Below, piece after piece: positions 1 through 7,575 of a stretch of 15,077 nucleotides of DNA (positions within the stretch are counted from its first letter, which is position 1; the number at the start of each line of letters is the position of its first letter). The translations under genes were made by a program, and so were the position numbers. The DNA comes from Desulfobacteraceae bacterium (GTDB lineage Bacteria > Desulfobacterota > Desulfobacteria > Desulfobacterales > UBA11574): assembly GCA_002868985.1 (NCBI GenBank), contig PKTV01000150.1, positions 1-15,077 of the forward strand, in the 5' to 3' direction. Below the pieces are notes generated by a model, which was given only the letters and a program-made list of their open reading frames with translations, was not told the DNA's origin and did no database searches.

Positions 1-284
1 AAATTCAAGTCTAAAAATACGGTATAATTATTATTTAGGATGTCAAATGTGATACGTGCAACTGTGTTGTCTTTTACCGCCTGCATTTTCGCCAGATTCA
101 AGTCATCGTATATCTGCCTTACCGATGTTTGGAGTCTATGCCTGGGCAACCAGGAAAAATAACTGGGTACTGAAATGGCCGTCATTATACCGAGGACACT
201 CAGGGTTACGATAACTTCAGTTAACGTGAAACCTTTTCTATTTTTAGGTGTCTTCCAAAAACAAAACGATCTTTTTTTATACAT
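1..284 (-). CDS. GspH/FimT-type pseudopilin, partial (3' end outside window)
   Basis: Reading leftward from an ATG at 284-282, the frame stays open to the edge (about 94 codons). The N-terminus is basic (MYKKRSFCFWKTPKNRKG) and is followed by a class III prepilin signature: Gly18, then FTLTEVIVTLSVLG with Glu at mature position 5 and a hydrophobic stretch of about 20 residues. A PilD-type prepilin peptidase would cleave after Gly18 and methylate Phe19. The region after the hydrophobic helix (RLQTSVRQIYDDLNLAKMQAV) is typical of GspH/FimT minor pseudopilins, which prime type IV pilus or type II secretion pseudopilus assembly in the inner membrane. The start overlaps the last 8 bases of the upstream lipoprotein gene and has a GGGAG sequence about 8 bases ahead, so the two are probably translationally coupled. 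Which machine it serves cannot be told from this fragment. Confidence 0.85.
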   Translation of the reverse strand, partial: MYKKRSFCFWKTPKNRKGFTLTEVIVTLSVLGIMTAISVPSYFSWLPRHRLQTSVRQIYDDLNLAKMQAVKDNTVARITFDILNNNYTVFLDLN

Positions 285-678
285 CAGTATCTCCCAAGAA
301 CAAAGCGATCTGTGTTTTTCCGCCGTTAACCGGCGTATATGTGTCAATCATTAAACCTTCACGGCCTTTAAAAAGCGCCAAAAATGCGGTGGTTTCCAGG
401 TCATTCATACGCCATGGCTCAAAACCCCGTTCAATCCGAAGGTACCAACCTGTCCGGGCCATATGATTTTTATAATATTCCAAGACTTTTTTCCCAGAGT
501 CGATGGTTTCGAGTTCGGCATAGCATCCGCCATTCAGCCGCATGATGTTCACAATCTTAGCGTTTGGATAGCGGGATACCTTGCCATTGAAATTGTATGG
601 CATTTTCTCCATGCATCCTGAAATAATGAACACCAACGCCATCAACAGCAGAGATAACACGAAAGTCTTGGATTTCAT
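277..678 (-). CDS. Small hypothetical lipoprotein upstream of a pseudopilin gene
   Basis: This encodes 133 residues. The N-terminus is a lipoprotein signal: MKSK, a hydrophobic core, then a lipobox ISGC with Cys22 as the predicted lipidated residue. The mature part (about 112 residues) contains a segment of the type seen in several small envelope lipoproteins, with a YPNAKIV stretch, a KVLEYYKNHMARTGW helix and a C-terminal strand-rich half (LMIDTY, TQIALFLG). I do not recognise a named family. AAAGGG lies about 8 bases before the ATG. The gene leads the minus-strand transcription unit and its stop overlaps the start of the pseudopilin gene, so a job linked to pilus or secretion assembly is possible but is inferred only from position. 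Confidence 0.75.
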   Translation of the reverse strand: MKSKTFVLSLLLMALVFIISGCMEKMPYNFNGKVSRYPNAKIVNIMRLNGGCYAELETIDSGKKVLEYYKNHMARTGWYLRIERGFEPWRMNDLETTAFLALFKGREGLMIDTYTPVNGGKTQIALFLGDTDV

Positions 679-972
679 AAGCCGCCCTTTATTTTAAATA
701 TCGGAACTTTTTCGATAAAGTTTATGCAAAAATTATGCAAAATAATAAAAAAGCTATAAAATTAAAAAATATCGATAGGTTGGCTTGGATGGCCACATCG
801 CCGAATCAAGAGCTTGCGACAATATTCGGCAATTTTTGTGTCGTTTTTTGGCAGTGTTTACCTGTAAAATTTATCGTTTTGCACCTATATTTTTATCCTA
901 AGTTGAGCGATTTTCAAGTTTGCTGCAGATACAAGGAAGATGTCGTTTCGCTATAGTCCTCTATGCGGAACG

Positions 973-992
973 GCATCTGACGCAGTAGATGC
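973..992. repeat. Hairpin-forming inverted repeat
   Basis: GCATCT (973-978) and AGATGC (987-992) are perfect inverted arms around an 8-base loop, and the loop plus its flanks contain a second small dyad (CTGACGCAG). No T-run follows, so a canonical intrinsic terminator is unlikely. Its role is unknown. Confidence 0.35.
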
Positions 993-1016
993 GGTGAAAT
1001 TGGAAATCCCATAGGG

Positions 1017-1032
1017 TTTCAAAATTTTGAAA
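1017..1032. promoter_or_regulatory. 16-base perfect palindrome, possible operator (copy 1)
   Basis: TTTCAAAATTTTGAAA is its own reverse complement. A second copy with one difference lies at 1076-1091. Paired near-identical dyads in a divergent regulatory region suit a dimeric regulator. However, the sequence is AT-rich, no regulator gene lies in the window, and the sites are about 255-330 bases from the efflux start codon. The operator role is inference. Confidence 0.35.
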
Positions 1033-1075
1033 TTCAAAATGTCAGAATACCTTAAAAATATTGTTAAATTAACCA

Positions 1076-1091
1076 TTTCAAAAATTTGAAA
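1076..1091. promoter_or_regulatory. 16-base near-palindrome, possible operator (copy 2)
   Basis: TTTCAAAAATTTGAAA differs from copy 1 by one central base, and its seven-base outer arms remain perfectly symmetrical. The start-to-start spacing of the two copies is 59 bases, about 5.6 helical turns. Confidence 0.35.
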
Positions 1092-1276
1092 CGCTCAGCT
1101 TAGGTTTATGTAAACCAATTGAATGGTAATACATCTAAAAAAGTGTCACAGTTTATAACCCTTCTGGATCACTTTCTATAGCAGGGTTTTGCAAGCTCGA
1201 CTTGCATCTTTATAAAAAATCGACAATGATTTAATTTAATACATTATTTCTTGATATTTAAACCGATAAATCGTAG

Positions 1277-1323
1277 TTAGTGACCATCTATAAACATATA
1301 TTAGACACAAATTAAGTTTCCAA
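1277..1323 (+). repeat. Solo copy of a dispersed repeat (left end of the element at 12634)
   Basis: This stretch aligns without gaps to 12634-12680 with 40 of 47 identical positions, from TTAGTG at the left to TTAAGTTTCCAA at the right. In the second location the same sequence is the left end of an inverted-repeat-bounded element. Here no matching right end can be found downstream, so this looks like a truncated or solo copy. It stops about 23 bases before the first efflux gene and may therefore carry or displace its promoter. Confidence 0.6.
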
Positions 1324-1345
1324 AATATAAAACCGACATCGATCT

Positions 1346-2740
1346 ATGAAGAATCATGTAAATAGGTTTATATTGACGATCATTTTTTTGCTGGTCGCAT
1401 CTTGTGCTCCGTTCAAACCTCAGGAAAGGCAGTCACCGGAAGGTGAATTGCCGCACTTTTTTTCGCTCTATACGTCAGAATCCGAACCAGAAGCACGGTG
1501 GTGGGAAGAATTTAATGATCCTGATCTCAATGTGCTTATCACTGAAGCGCTCTCCGACAACTTAACTTTGAAAGAGGCCTGGTCCCGACTCGTTCAAACC
1601 CGGGCTTTGGCCGTTCAGGCCGGTGCAGCACTTTATCCGGATCTGACAGGAACCGCCGAGGCTGATTATGCGCGTCAGCGGTCAGACAACGGTTCCCGGA
1701 AAACCATATCGAATGAAGACTACTCCCTGGGCGTTATCAGCAGCTACGAACTGGATCTCTGGGGGCGTATTCGGGCCGGGCGAGAATCCGCTCTGCTGGA
1801 AGTGACCGCCGCCCGGGAAGACTTAAACACAGCGGCGATGACCCTGGCGGCTGAAGTGGCCAATCGCTGGGTTAACATTATATCCCAGCGGATGCAAAAA
1901 CGGCTTCTGGAACGTCAGCTTCAAACCAACTTGACATTACTTGAGCTCATTGAACTCAGGTTTCGAATGTCTATGGTATCGGCAGTGGATGTTTATCAAC
2001 AAAAACAAGTTGTTGAAGACATCATGGCTGAAATCCCGCTGGTTGAGGCCGAGGAACAGGTGCTGAGGCATGAACTGGCTCTTTTGCTGGGAAAGCCTCC
2101 GGGAACATCATTAAAGATCAGCCGGGAAGACTTGCTGGAACCGGCCGAAATTCCGGCAACCGGACTGCCGGCCGACCTTCTTTCATCACGTCCGGATTTG
2201 CGAAGGGCCGGAATGCGTCTTCAGGCTGCGGACTGGCAAGTGGCAGCCGCTCGGGCAAATCGCTTGCCGGCAATTCGCCTGACTGCCGGGGCCCAATATG
2301 GGAAAGGCGATATGGATGTACTTTTCAACAACTGGCTGCTCAGTCTGGCGGGTAATTTGACTGCACCAATATTTGATGGGGGCCGACGGGCTTCGGAAGT
2401 GGACCGCAGAAAGGCTCTCGTGGATGAAAATTTGTTTGCATACCGGCAGGCGGTTTTAACGGCCATCAAAGAAGTTGAAGATGCGCTGGTCGTTGAGGCC
2501 AAGCAGCGGGAACACATCAGGGCCCTCGAAAATGTGGTGCTTTCTGCCCGTAAGGCATTAGAGGAGGCAGGGATTCGGTATCGTAACGGGCTTACCGATT
2601 ACCTGCCGGTGCTGACCCAATTGTTGGCGGTTCAGGGACTCGAAAGGAACTTAATTCGACAGCAGGCGACCCTGCTTAATGCACGCGTCAGTCTCTATCG
2701 CTCGCTGGGCGGAACTTGGACGGATTCGCTAACCCCTTGA
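1346..2740 (+). CDS. RND efflux outer-membrane lipoprotein, OprM/NodT (TolC-like) family
   Basis: At 464 residues this has the usual length of OprM/CusC-type channels. The signal peptide ends in a lipobox VASC with Cys20, and the next residue is Ala, consistent with sorting to the outer membrane. The early motif EARWWEEFNDPDLNVLITEAL is the family's N-terminal signature. Two repeated outer-membrane-efflux domains follow (roughly residues 55-240 and 265-455), with long coiled-coil helices, a mid-protein SSRPDLRRA motif and a C-terminal QQATLLNARVSLYRSLGG stretch. The protein trimerises into a beta barrel continued by a periplasmic tunnel, forming the exit duct for the adaptor and pump encoded next. 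The ribosome binding site is weak. The 192-base gap to the adaptor gene is longer than usual inside such operons. Confidence 0.93.
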   Translation: MKNHVNRFILTIIFLLVASCAPFKPQERQSPEGELPHFFSLYTSESEPEARWWEEFNDPDLNVLITEALSDNLTLKEAWSRLVQTRALAVQAGAALYPDLTGTAEADYARQRSDNGSRKTISNEDYSLGVISSYELDLWGRIRAGRESALLEVTAAREDLNTAAMTLAAEVANRWVNIISQRMQKRLLERQLQTNLTLLELIELRFRMSMVSAVDVYQQKQVVEDIMAEIPLVEAEEQVLRHELALLLGKPPGTSLKISREDLLEPAEIPATGLPADLLSSRPDLRRAGMRLQAADWQVAAARANRLPAIRLTAGAQYGKGDMDVLFNNWLLSLAGNLTAPIFDGGRRASEVDRRKALVDENLFAYRQAVLTAIKEVEDALVVEAKQREHIRALENVVLSARKALEEAGIRYRNGLTDYLPVLTQLLAVQGLERNLIRQQATLLNARVSLYRSLGGTWTDSLTP

Positions 2741-2938
2741 GGTATAAAAACCTAAGGCATAAAACCCCTGGAATCAGGACAGTCTGGAACCAAAAAATAT
2801 TTGCCGTGTAGACGCCAAAAGACAAAAAAAACATTTTTTTATCTTCTTGTCCTAGTGGTTTTGTGGAAAAATAAAAAGTTTTTACCAATAACAGCGCAAA
2901 CTTTTGAAATAAGGAAACGATAAAATACAGGAATGAAA

Positions 2939-4216
2939 ATGGGAGATGATAAACAAAATAATATGTTGCCGGAGAAACAGTCGAACCCTGCCAGAAGTCC
3001 GCGACCCATCATCAGAATTGTTCTATCGCTTGTTATACTCGGTGCCGGTATAGGCGCAGCATCTTACCTTAAAAACAGCGCACCCCGAACCAAAAAGCGG
3101 CCGCCGGTTAAGTTAAGCCCGACGGTTCTGATTCAAACGGTAAAACCTTCCGGCTATCAGATTATCGTAACAGCAATGGGAACCGTTATTCCTGCCCGGG
3201 AAGTGGTGCTAAAATCCCGTGTGTCCGGAGAAATTGTAGAGATTCATCCTGAATTCACGGAAGGCGGGTTTTTAAAAAAGGACACGAGAATACTCCAGAT
3301 CGATCCTCAGGATTACGAGCTGGCTTTGGCTCGAAAGCGAAGTACGGTGACCGATGCCGAGTATGCGCTGAAACTGGAATTGGGGCATCAAGCAGTGGCC
3401 AAGCGAGAATGGGAGCTTTTAAACCAGGGCAAAGCAGCGCTAGATATGGAAAAGGAACTGGCGTTACGCCAGCCCCACTTAGACAAGGTCAGAGCAGATC
3501 TATCAGCAGCAGAAGCCGAACTAAAAGCGGCAATGCTTGATCTTGAGCGAACCCATATCACGCTGCCCTTCAATGCCATGGTGCGTTCAAAGTCAGTGGA
3601 TCGCGGCTCCCAGGTAACACCTCAGGAACCGCTGGCCGAACTGGTGGGTACCGATGCTTACAGAGTCCAGGCATCCTTACCGGTGGATCGCCTCGAATGG
3701 ATTGACGTCCCGGTTCAAACCGGCGATCACGGTTCCAAAGCCCGAATTATTTATGGCCGGGGCAATGAATGCAGCGGGAAGGTTATCCGGTTGTTGGGGG
3801 ATTTGGCAGCCGAAGGGCGCATGGCCCGGATCCTGGTGGAGGTTGCTGATCCGCTCGGCTTGAACGCTTCCAATCAGAATCGTACACCCCTTTTAATCGG
3901 CGAGTACGTCAGGGTAAAAATCATAGGCCGCAAACTTGACAACGTATTTCAAATTCCGCGTACGGCCTTGAAAGATAATTCAAGTATCTGGATCGTCGGT
4001 GAAAACCAAACATTGGAAATTCGAAAGGTACGTGCGGTCTGGCGTGATGCCGACGTCGTCTTGCTGCAAGACGGCCTGAAACCCGGGGAACGGTTGATCG
4101 TTTCGGATTTGCCTGCACCTGTGGAAGGAATGACAGTGCGAGTCGAACCATTGAAATCTGAAATGAAGAGCGACCAACCTGTGAAAGAAAAAGCAGCAAA
4201 GGATGGAAATTCTTAG
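2939..4216 (+). CDS. RND efflux periplasmic adaptor (HlyD/AcrA-type membrane fusion protein)
   Basis: About 425 residues: a short cytoplasmic N-terminus, one membrane anchor (about residues 24-44, no lipobox), then the adaptor layout of first lipoyl half (VVLKSRVSGEIVEIH), an alpha-helical hairpin rich in Ala, Glu and Leu (about 125-205), second lipoyl half (LPFNAMVRSKSVDRGSQV), beta-barrel and membrane-proximal domain. The adaptor bridges the pump at 4218 and the channel at 1346 in the periplasm. I chose the ATG at 2939 because CAGGA sits 6 bases before it. The in-frame ATG at 2933 directly abuts that sequence, leaving no spacing. The stop codon falls one base before the preferred start of the pump gene. 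The C-terminal tail is Lys/Glu-rich. What the system exports cannot be read from the sequence. Confidence 0.92.
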   Translation: MGDDKQNNMLPEKQSNPARSPRPIIRIVLSLVILGAGIGAASYLKNSAPRTKKRPPVKLSPTVLIQTVKPSGYQIIVTAMGTVIPAREVVLKSRVSGEIVEIHPEFTEGGFLKKDTRILQIDPQDYELALARKRSTVTDAEYALKLELGHQAVAKREWELLNQGKAALDMEKELALRQPHLDKVRADLSAAEAELKAAMLDLERTHITLPFNAMVRSKSVDRGSQVTPQEPLAELVGTDAYRVQASLPVDRLEWIDVPVQTGDHGSKARIIYGRGNECSGKVIRLLGDLAAEGRMARILVEVADPLGLNASNQNRTPLLIGEYVRVKIIGRKLDNVFQIPRTALKDNSSIWIVGENQTLEIRKVRAVWRDADVVLLQDGLKPGERLIVSDLPAPVEGMTVRVEPLKSEMKSDQPVKEKAAKDGNS

Positions 4217-4217
4217 T

Positions 4218-7200
4218 ATGAAAAGCCTTCCACAAGATGATTCCAAAAAAAAAGGGCCCATTGCCTGGATGGCTGGTCATTCCGTGACAGCCAACCTTCT
4301 CATGCTGGTGCTTATTGTGGGAGGGTTCTTTATGGGATACCGCATCAAGAAGGAAGTATTTCCTTATTTTGAACTGGATCGGGTCCAAATTACCGTTCCC
4401 TATCCCGGTGCCAGCCCTCAGGAAGTGGAGAGGGGTATCATATTGGCCATAGAGGAAGCCGTACAAGGGTTGGAAGGTGTCGATGAAGTTCGGTCATCTG
4501 CAAAAGAAGGGGTTGGTACGGTTATCGTAGAGATGATAGAAGGCGAAAATCTGCAAAAGCTGGGTCAGGACATCCAGAGTGAAGTTGATCGGATTACGTC
4601 TTTCCCCGAAGAAGCAGAAGAGCCCCGGGTGGTGATTGTTTCCAGAAAGCGTTTTGTTGTTTCTCTGGCGCTTTACGGCGATCAAAGCGAAGGGGTGTTA
4701 CGTGAATATGCTGAGTATGTGCGGGACCGATTGCTCCAGGACCCGGATATCACCCAGGTGGAACTGGTAGGGGTGCGTAACTATGAGATCAGCGTCGATA
4801 TCTCCCAGGACAAATTACGAACTTATAACCTTACTATAGAGGAAGTTGCCCAACGGATCGGCAGGACATCCGTTGAGCTTCCCGGCGGCGCCGTGAAAAC
4901 TCCCGGCGGCGATATTCTCATTCGCGTGAAGGAGCGTAAGGATTACGGGCATGAATTCGGAAAGATTCCGATTATTACAGCCAGCGACGGAACCCAGGTT
5001 CTGCTTGAAGATATTGCCGATATTAAGGACGGATTCGAAGAAACCGATAATGCCGCTACATACAACGGCAAACCCTCCGTAATGGTCGAGGTCTACCGGA
5101 TCGGCGATCAAACCCCTGTTTCAGTATCTAATGGCGCCAAACGGGTGGTGGAGGCGGTAAACCAGGAACTGCCTCCGGGTCTGGCGGTTGTTCTTCGCAA
5201 TGATCGGTCGGATATCTATCGGCAGCGCATGGGGCTGTTGATTAAAAACGGATGTATGGGCCTGGGGCTGGTGTTTATTTTGCTGGCATTGTTTTTGGAA
5301 ATCCGTCTGGCTTTCTGGGTGGCTCTGGGTATTCCCATCTCTTTTATGGGGTCCCTTTTAGTTTTGCCGGCAATGGGTGTCAGCATCAACATGGTCTCTA
5401 TGTTCGCGTTTATTGTCACCCTCGGCATCGTGGTGGACGATGCCATCGTGGTTGGGGAAAACGTCTATCATCACCACCAACGCGGTGTTCCCTGGTTTAA
5501 CGCCGCCGTCTCAGGGACCAGAGAGATTGCTATGCCGGTGACGTTCAGCGTTTTGACCAACATGATTGCTTTCGCACCCATGTTTTTCATTCCCGGAATC
5601 TTAGGAAAGGTTTTCAAGCAAATTCCCGTCGTCGTGATCAGTGTGTTTGCGATTTCACTGATCGAATGCTATTTGATTCTTCCTGCCCATGTTGGCCATC
5701 AGAAACCGTTGCGTAAAGGGTTTTTCAGCCGGATACATGCTTGGCAGCAAAGATTCAGCAATGCCTTCGTCCGTTTTGTTAACCAAAGATACGGCCCATT
5801 TTTGGGATTGGCCCTTCGTTGGCGATATGTGACGATGTCTTTGGGTGTTGCTGTTTTGCTGATTGTGGTCGGTTATGCGAAGAGCGGGCGCATGGGATTT
5901 GAGCTTTTTCCCAAGATCGAATCCGATTATGCTAAAGTGACGGCCACACTGCCGTTCGGGACCGCCTTTCAAAAAACCGAAAAGGTGCAGCAGATGCTGG
6001 TCAAAGCGGCCCAGGAGGCTGTCGCTGAAAATGGTGGAAAAACACTCATGGAAGGAATTTTCGCCAGGATCAATGGCAACCAGGCCGATGTTCGCATCTA
6101 CTTGACTCCGCCGAAAAAACGCCCGATCTCGACTGCGCAAATAACGGAACGCTGGCGGGAACGGGTGGGGATTATTCCGGGATTGGAATCAATTTTATTT
6201 GAATCCGATGCCGGTGGACCCGGTCGCGGACCGGCAATTACCGTAGAACTCAGCCACAAAGATATTGGTCTGCTGGAGAAGGCCGCTGCCGATGTTGCCA
6301 AAGCCCTGGGTTTTTATCCGATTGTAAAAGATATCGATGATGGTTTTGCTCCCGGCAAACAGCAGATCGATTTTCAGATCAAACCGGAAGCCCGCAGTCT
6401 TGGATTAAGGTCCAAGGAAGTGGCCAGGCAAGTCCGGCATGCTTACTACGGTGCCGAGGCATTGCGGCAACAGCGAGGTCGTAATGAAGTCAAAGTCATG
6501 GTCAGACTCCCCAAGGGAGAACGGATTTCCGAGTATAATCTTGAAGAAATGATATTGCGGACGCCGGCCGGTAGTGAAATTCCATTGCGATCTGCCGTCA
6601 CCATACACCGGGGGCGGGCCTATACTGACATTAACCGCCGGGACGGCCGCCGGATCGTGACGGTGGGAGCCGACGTTCGGCCCAGAAGCAAGGCGGGCGA
6701 GATCTCGCAGTCACTTAAAGCTGAAGCCCTGCCGGCATTGCAAAACAAATATCCCGGTTTGACCTTTAGTTTTGAGGGACGGCAGGCCGACCGGCGAGAA
6801 AGCATGCAGAGCCTGATGCGAGGACTTTTGGTGGCCCTTGTGATTATTTTTGCCATGCTGGCTGTTCCACTGAACAGTTATATCCAGCCGGTGATTATTA
6901 TGACGGCCATTCCCTTTGGCATCGTGGGAGCCGTAATCGGTCATCTAATCATGGGTTACAGCCTGAGCGTGCTCAGCATGTTCGGCGTGGTGGCGCTTTC
7001 CGGTGTGGTGGTCAATGATTCGCTGGTGCTGATTGATTTTGCCAACCGCAAGGAGCGGTCCGGAATGAATCGGCGAGACGCGATTCATCAGGCAGGTATT
7101 CACCGTTTTCGGCCGATTATTTTAACCACCCTGACCACTTTTGGCGGCCTGTCACAGATGATCTTTGAAACGTCCCGGCAGGCCCGGTTTTTGATTCCCA

Positions 7201-7352
7201 TGGCCCTTTCTTTGGGATACGGTATTTTGTTCGCAACCGTGATTACCTTGGTTCTGGTGCCGTCTCTTTATCTTATTATTGAAGATATTCGTCAATTCAT
7301 CAGAATGAGATTCTCGTCCGATATCAAAGTCGGGCAAGAAGATGGACCTTAA
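4218..7352 (+). CDS. RND-family inner-membrane efflux pump (AcrB-like permease subunit)
   Basis: About 1044 residues, the normal size of RND pumps, with the standard layout: TM1 near the N-terminus, a large periplasmic loop, TM2-6, TM7, a second periplasmic loop and TM8-12. The family N-terminal stretch (KEVFPYFELDRVQITVPYPGASP) is clear. TM4 carries the adjacent proton-relay aspartates Asp407-Asp408 in VVDDAIVVGEN, the same numbers as in E. coli AcrB. TM10 reads GVVVNDSLVLIDFA, where the position of AcrB Lys940 aligns with Val932, followed by Asn933-Asp934. This variant occurs in a large subgroup of AcrB-related pumps. An ATG at 4203 overlaps the adaptor gene. I prefer 4218, one base after the adaptor stop, because the preceding AAGGATGGA gives reasonable ribosome-binding spacing. 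The protein is presumably a trimeric drug/proton antiporter, substrate unknown. Confidence 0.94.
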   Translation: MKSLPQDDSKKKGPIAWMAGHSVTANLLMLVLIVGGFFMGYRIKKEVFPYFELDRVQITVPYPGASPQEVERGIILAIEEAVQGLEGVDEVRSSAKEGVGTVIVEMIEGENLQKLGQDIQSEVDRITSFPEEAEEPRVVIVSRKRFVVSLALYGDQSEGVLREYAEYVRDRLLQDPDITQVELVGVRNYEISVDISQDKLRTYNLTIEEVAQRIGRTSVELPGGAVKTPGGDILIRVKERKDYGHEFGKIPIITASDGTQVLLEDIADIKDGFEETDNAATYNGKPSVMVEVYRIGDQTPVSVSNGAKRVVEAVNQELPPGLAVVLRNDRSDIYRQRMGLLIKNGCMGLGLVFILLALFLEIRLAFWVALGIPISFMGSLLVLPAMGVSINMVSMFAFIVTLGIVVDDAIVVGENVYHHHQRGVPWFNAAVSGTREIAMPVTFSVLTNMIAFAPMFFIPGILGKVFKQIPVVVISVFAISLIECYLILPAHVGHQKPLRKGFFSRIHAWQQRFSNAFVRFVNQRYGPFLGLALRWRYVTMSLGVAVLLIVVGYAKSGRMGFELFPKIESDYAKVTATLPFGTAFQKTEKVQQMLVKAAQEAVAENGGKTLMEGIFARINGNQADVRIYLTPPKKRPISTAQITERWRERVGIIPGLESILFESDAGGPGRGPAITVELSHKDIGLLEKAAADVAKALGFYPIVKDIDDGFAPGKQQIDFQIKPEARSLGLRSKEVARQVRHAYYGAEALRQQRGRNEVKVMVRLPKGERISEYNLEEMILRTPAGSEIPLRSAVTIHRGRAYTDINRRDGRRIVTVGADVRPRSKAGEISQSLKAEALPALQNKYPGLTFSFEGRQADRRESMQSLMRGLLVALVIIFAMLAVPLNSYIQPVIIMTAIPFGIVGAVIGHLIMGYSLSVLSMFGVVALSGVVVNDSLVLIDFANRKERSGMNRRDAIHQAGIHRFRPIILTTLTTFGGLSQMIFETSRQARFLIPMALSLGYGILFATVITLVLVPSLYLIIEDIRQFIRMRFSSDIKVGQEDGP

Positions 7353-7407
7353 TTTTAGAACGTTTTGGCCAATATCTCCAACCACCTAATCTTATTCGAC
7401 CTTTCAC

Positions 7408-7437
7408 TTGACTGACGGACACCTTTAACCGTATATA
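7408..7437 (+). promoter_or_regulatory. Candidate sigma-70-type promoter for the nucleoside transporter
   Basis: TTGACT (7408-7413) and TATATA (7432-7437) are separated by 18 bases and lie about 140 bases upstream of the binding-protein start. The -35 box matches the consensus at five of six positions and the -10 box at four of six. The position suits a new transcription unit starting after the efflux operon, but the call rests on sequence alone. Confidence 0.35.
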
Positions 7438-7575
7438 GAATGGGATAGCAATTATTGACTCATGTTTCTATAAGTTACAGACCACATCCAATCAAATTAA
7501 ATTTCAAGTTGAAAAATGGACAGACTTGGCCATCGATTGAATGTTACCGTTCAACTGGCGTGTAAGGAGGACTTT

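Larger units (their letters stand above)
679..1345. other. AT-rich divergent intergenic region without a convincing gene
   Basis: These 667 bases separate the minus-strand lipoprotein operon from the plus-strand efflux operon and must hold the promoters of both. What can be seen is a tandem TTATGCAAAA-type direct repeat near 722-742, a hairpin at 973-992, two 16-base dyads at 1017-1032 and 1076-1091, a GGTTTA/TAAACC dyad at 1103-1116, a TGCAAG/CTTGCA hairpin at 1190-1206, and a partial copy of a dispersed repeat at 1277-1323. A 73-codon plus-strand frame at 735-956 has no ribosome binding site and no recognisable features, and I do not call it. Confidence 0.6.

Noticed and set aside
735..956. 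73-codon plus-strand frame in the divergent spacer
   Set aside because: It has no ribosome binding site, AT-biased and Cys/Trp-rich translation without domain-like features, and it lies in the likely promoter region of the minus-strand operon.
2821..2852. A-run/T-run with GACAA and TTGTC flanks between the first two efflux genes, considered as a terminator
   Set aside because: The stem is almost entirely A-T with no GC core and no T-run after it. Termination inside an otherwise complete tripartite operon is not supported.
7516..7575. Upstream in-frame ATG giving a 20-residue extension of the binding protein
   Set aside because: The extension is not signal-peptide-like, and the strong AAGGAGG lies inside it, just before the ATG at 7576.
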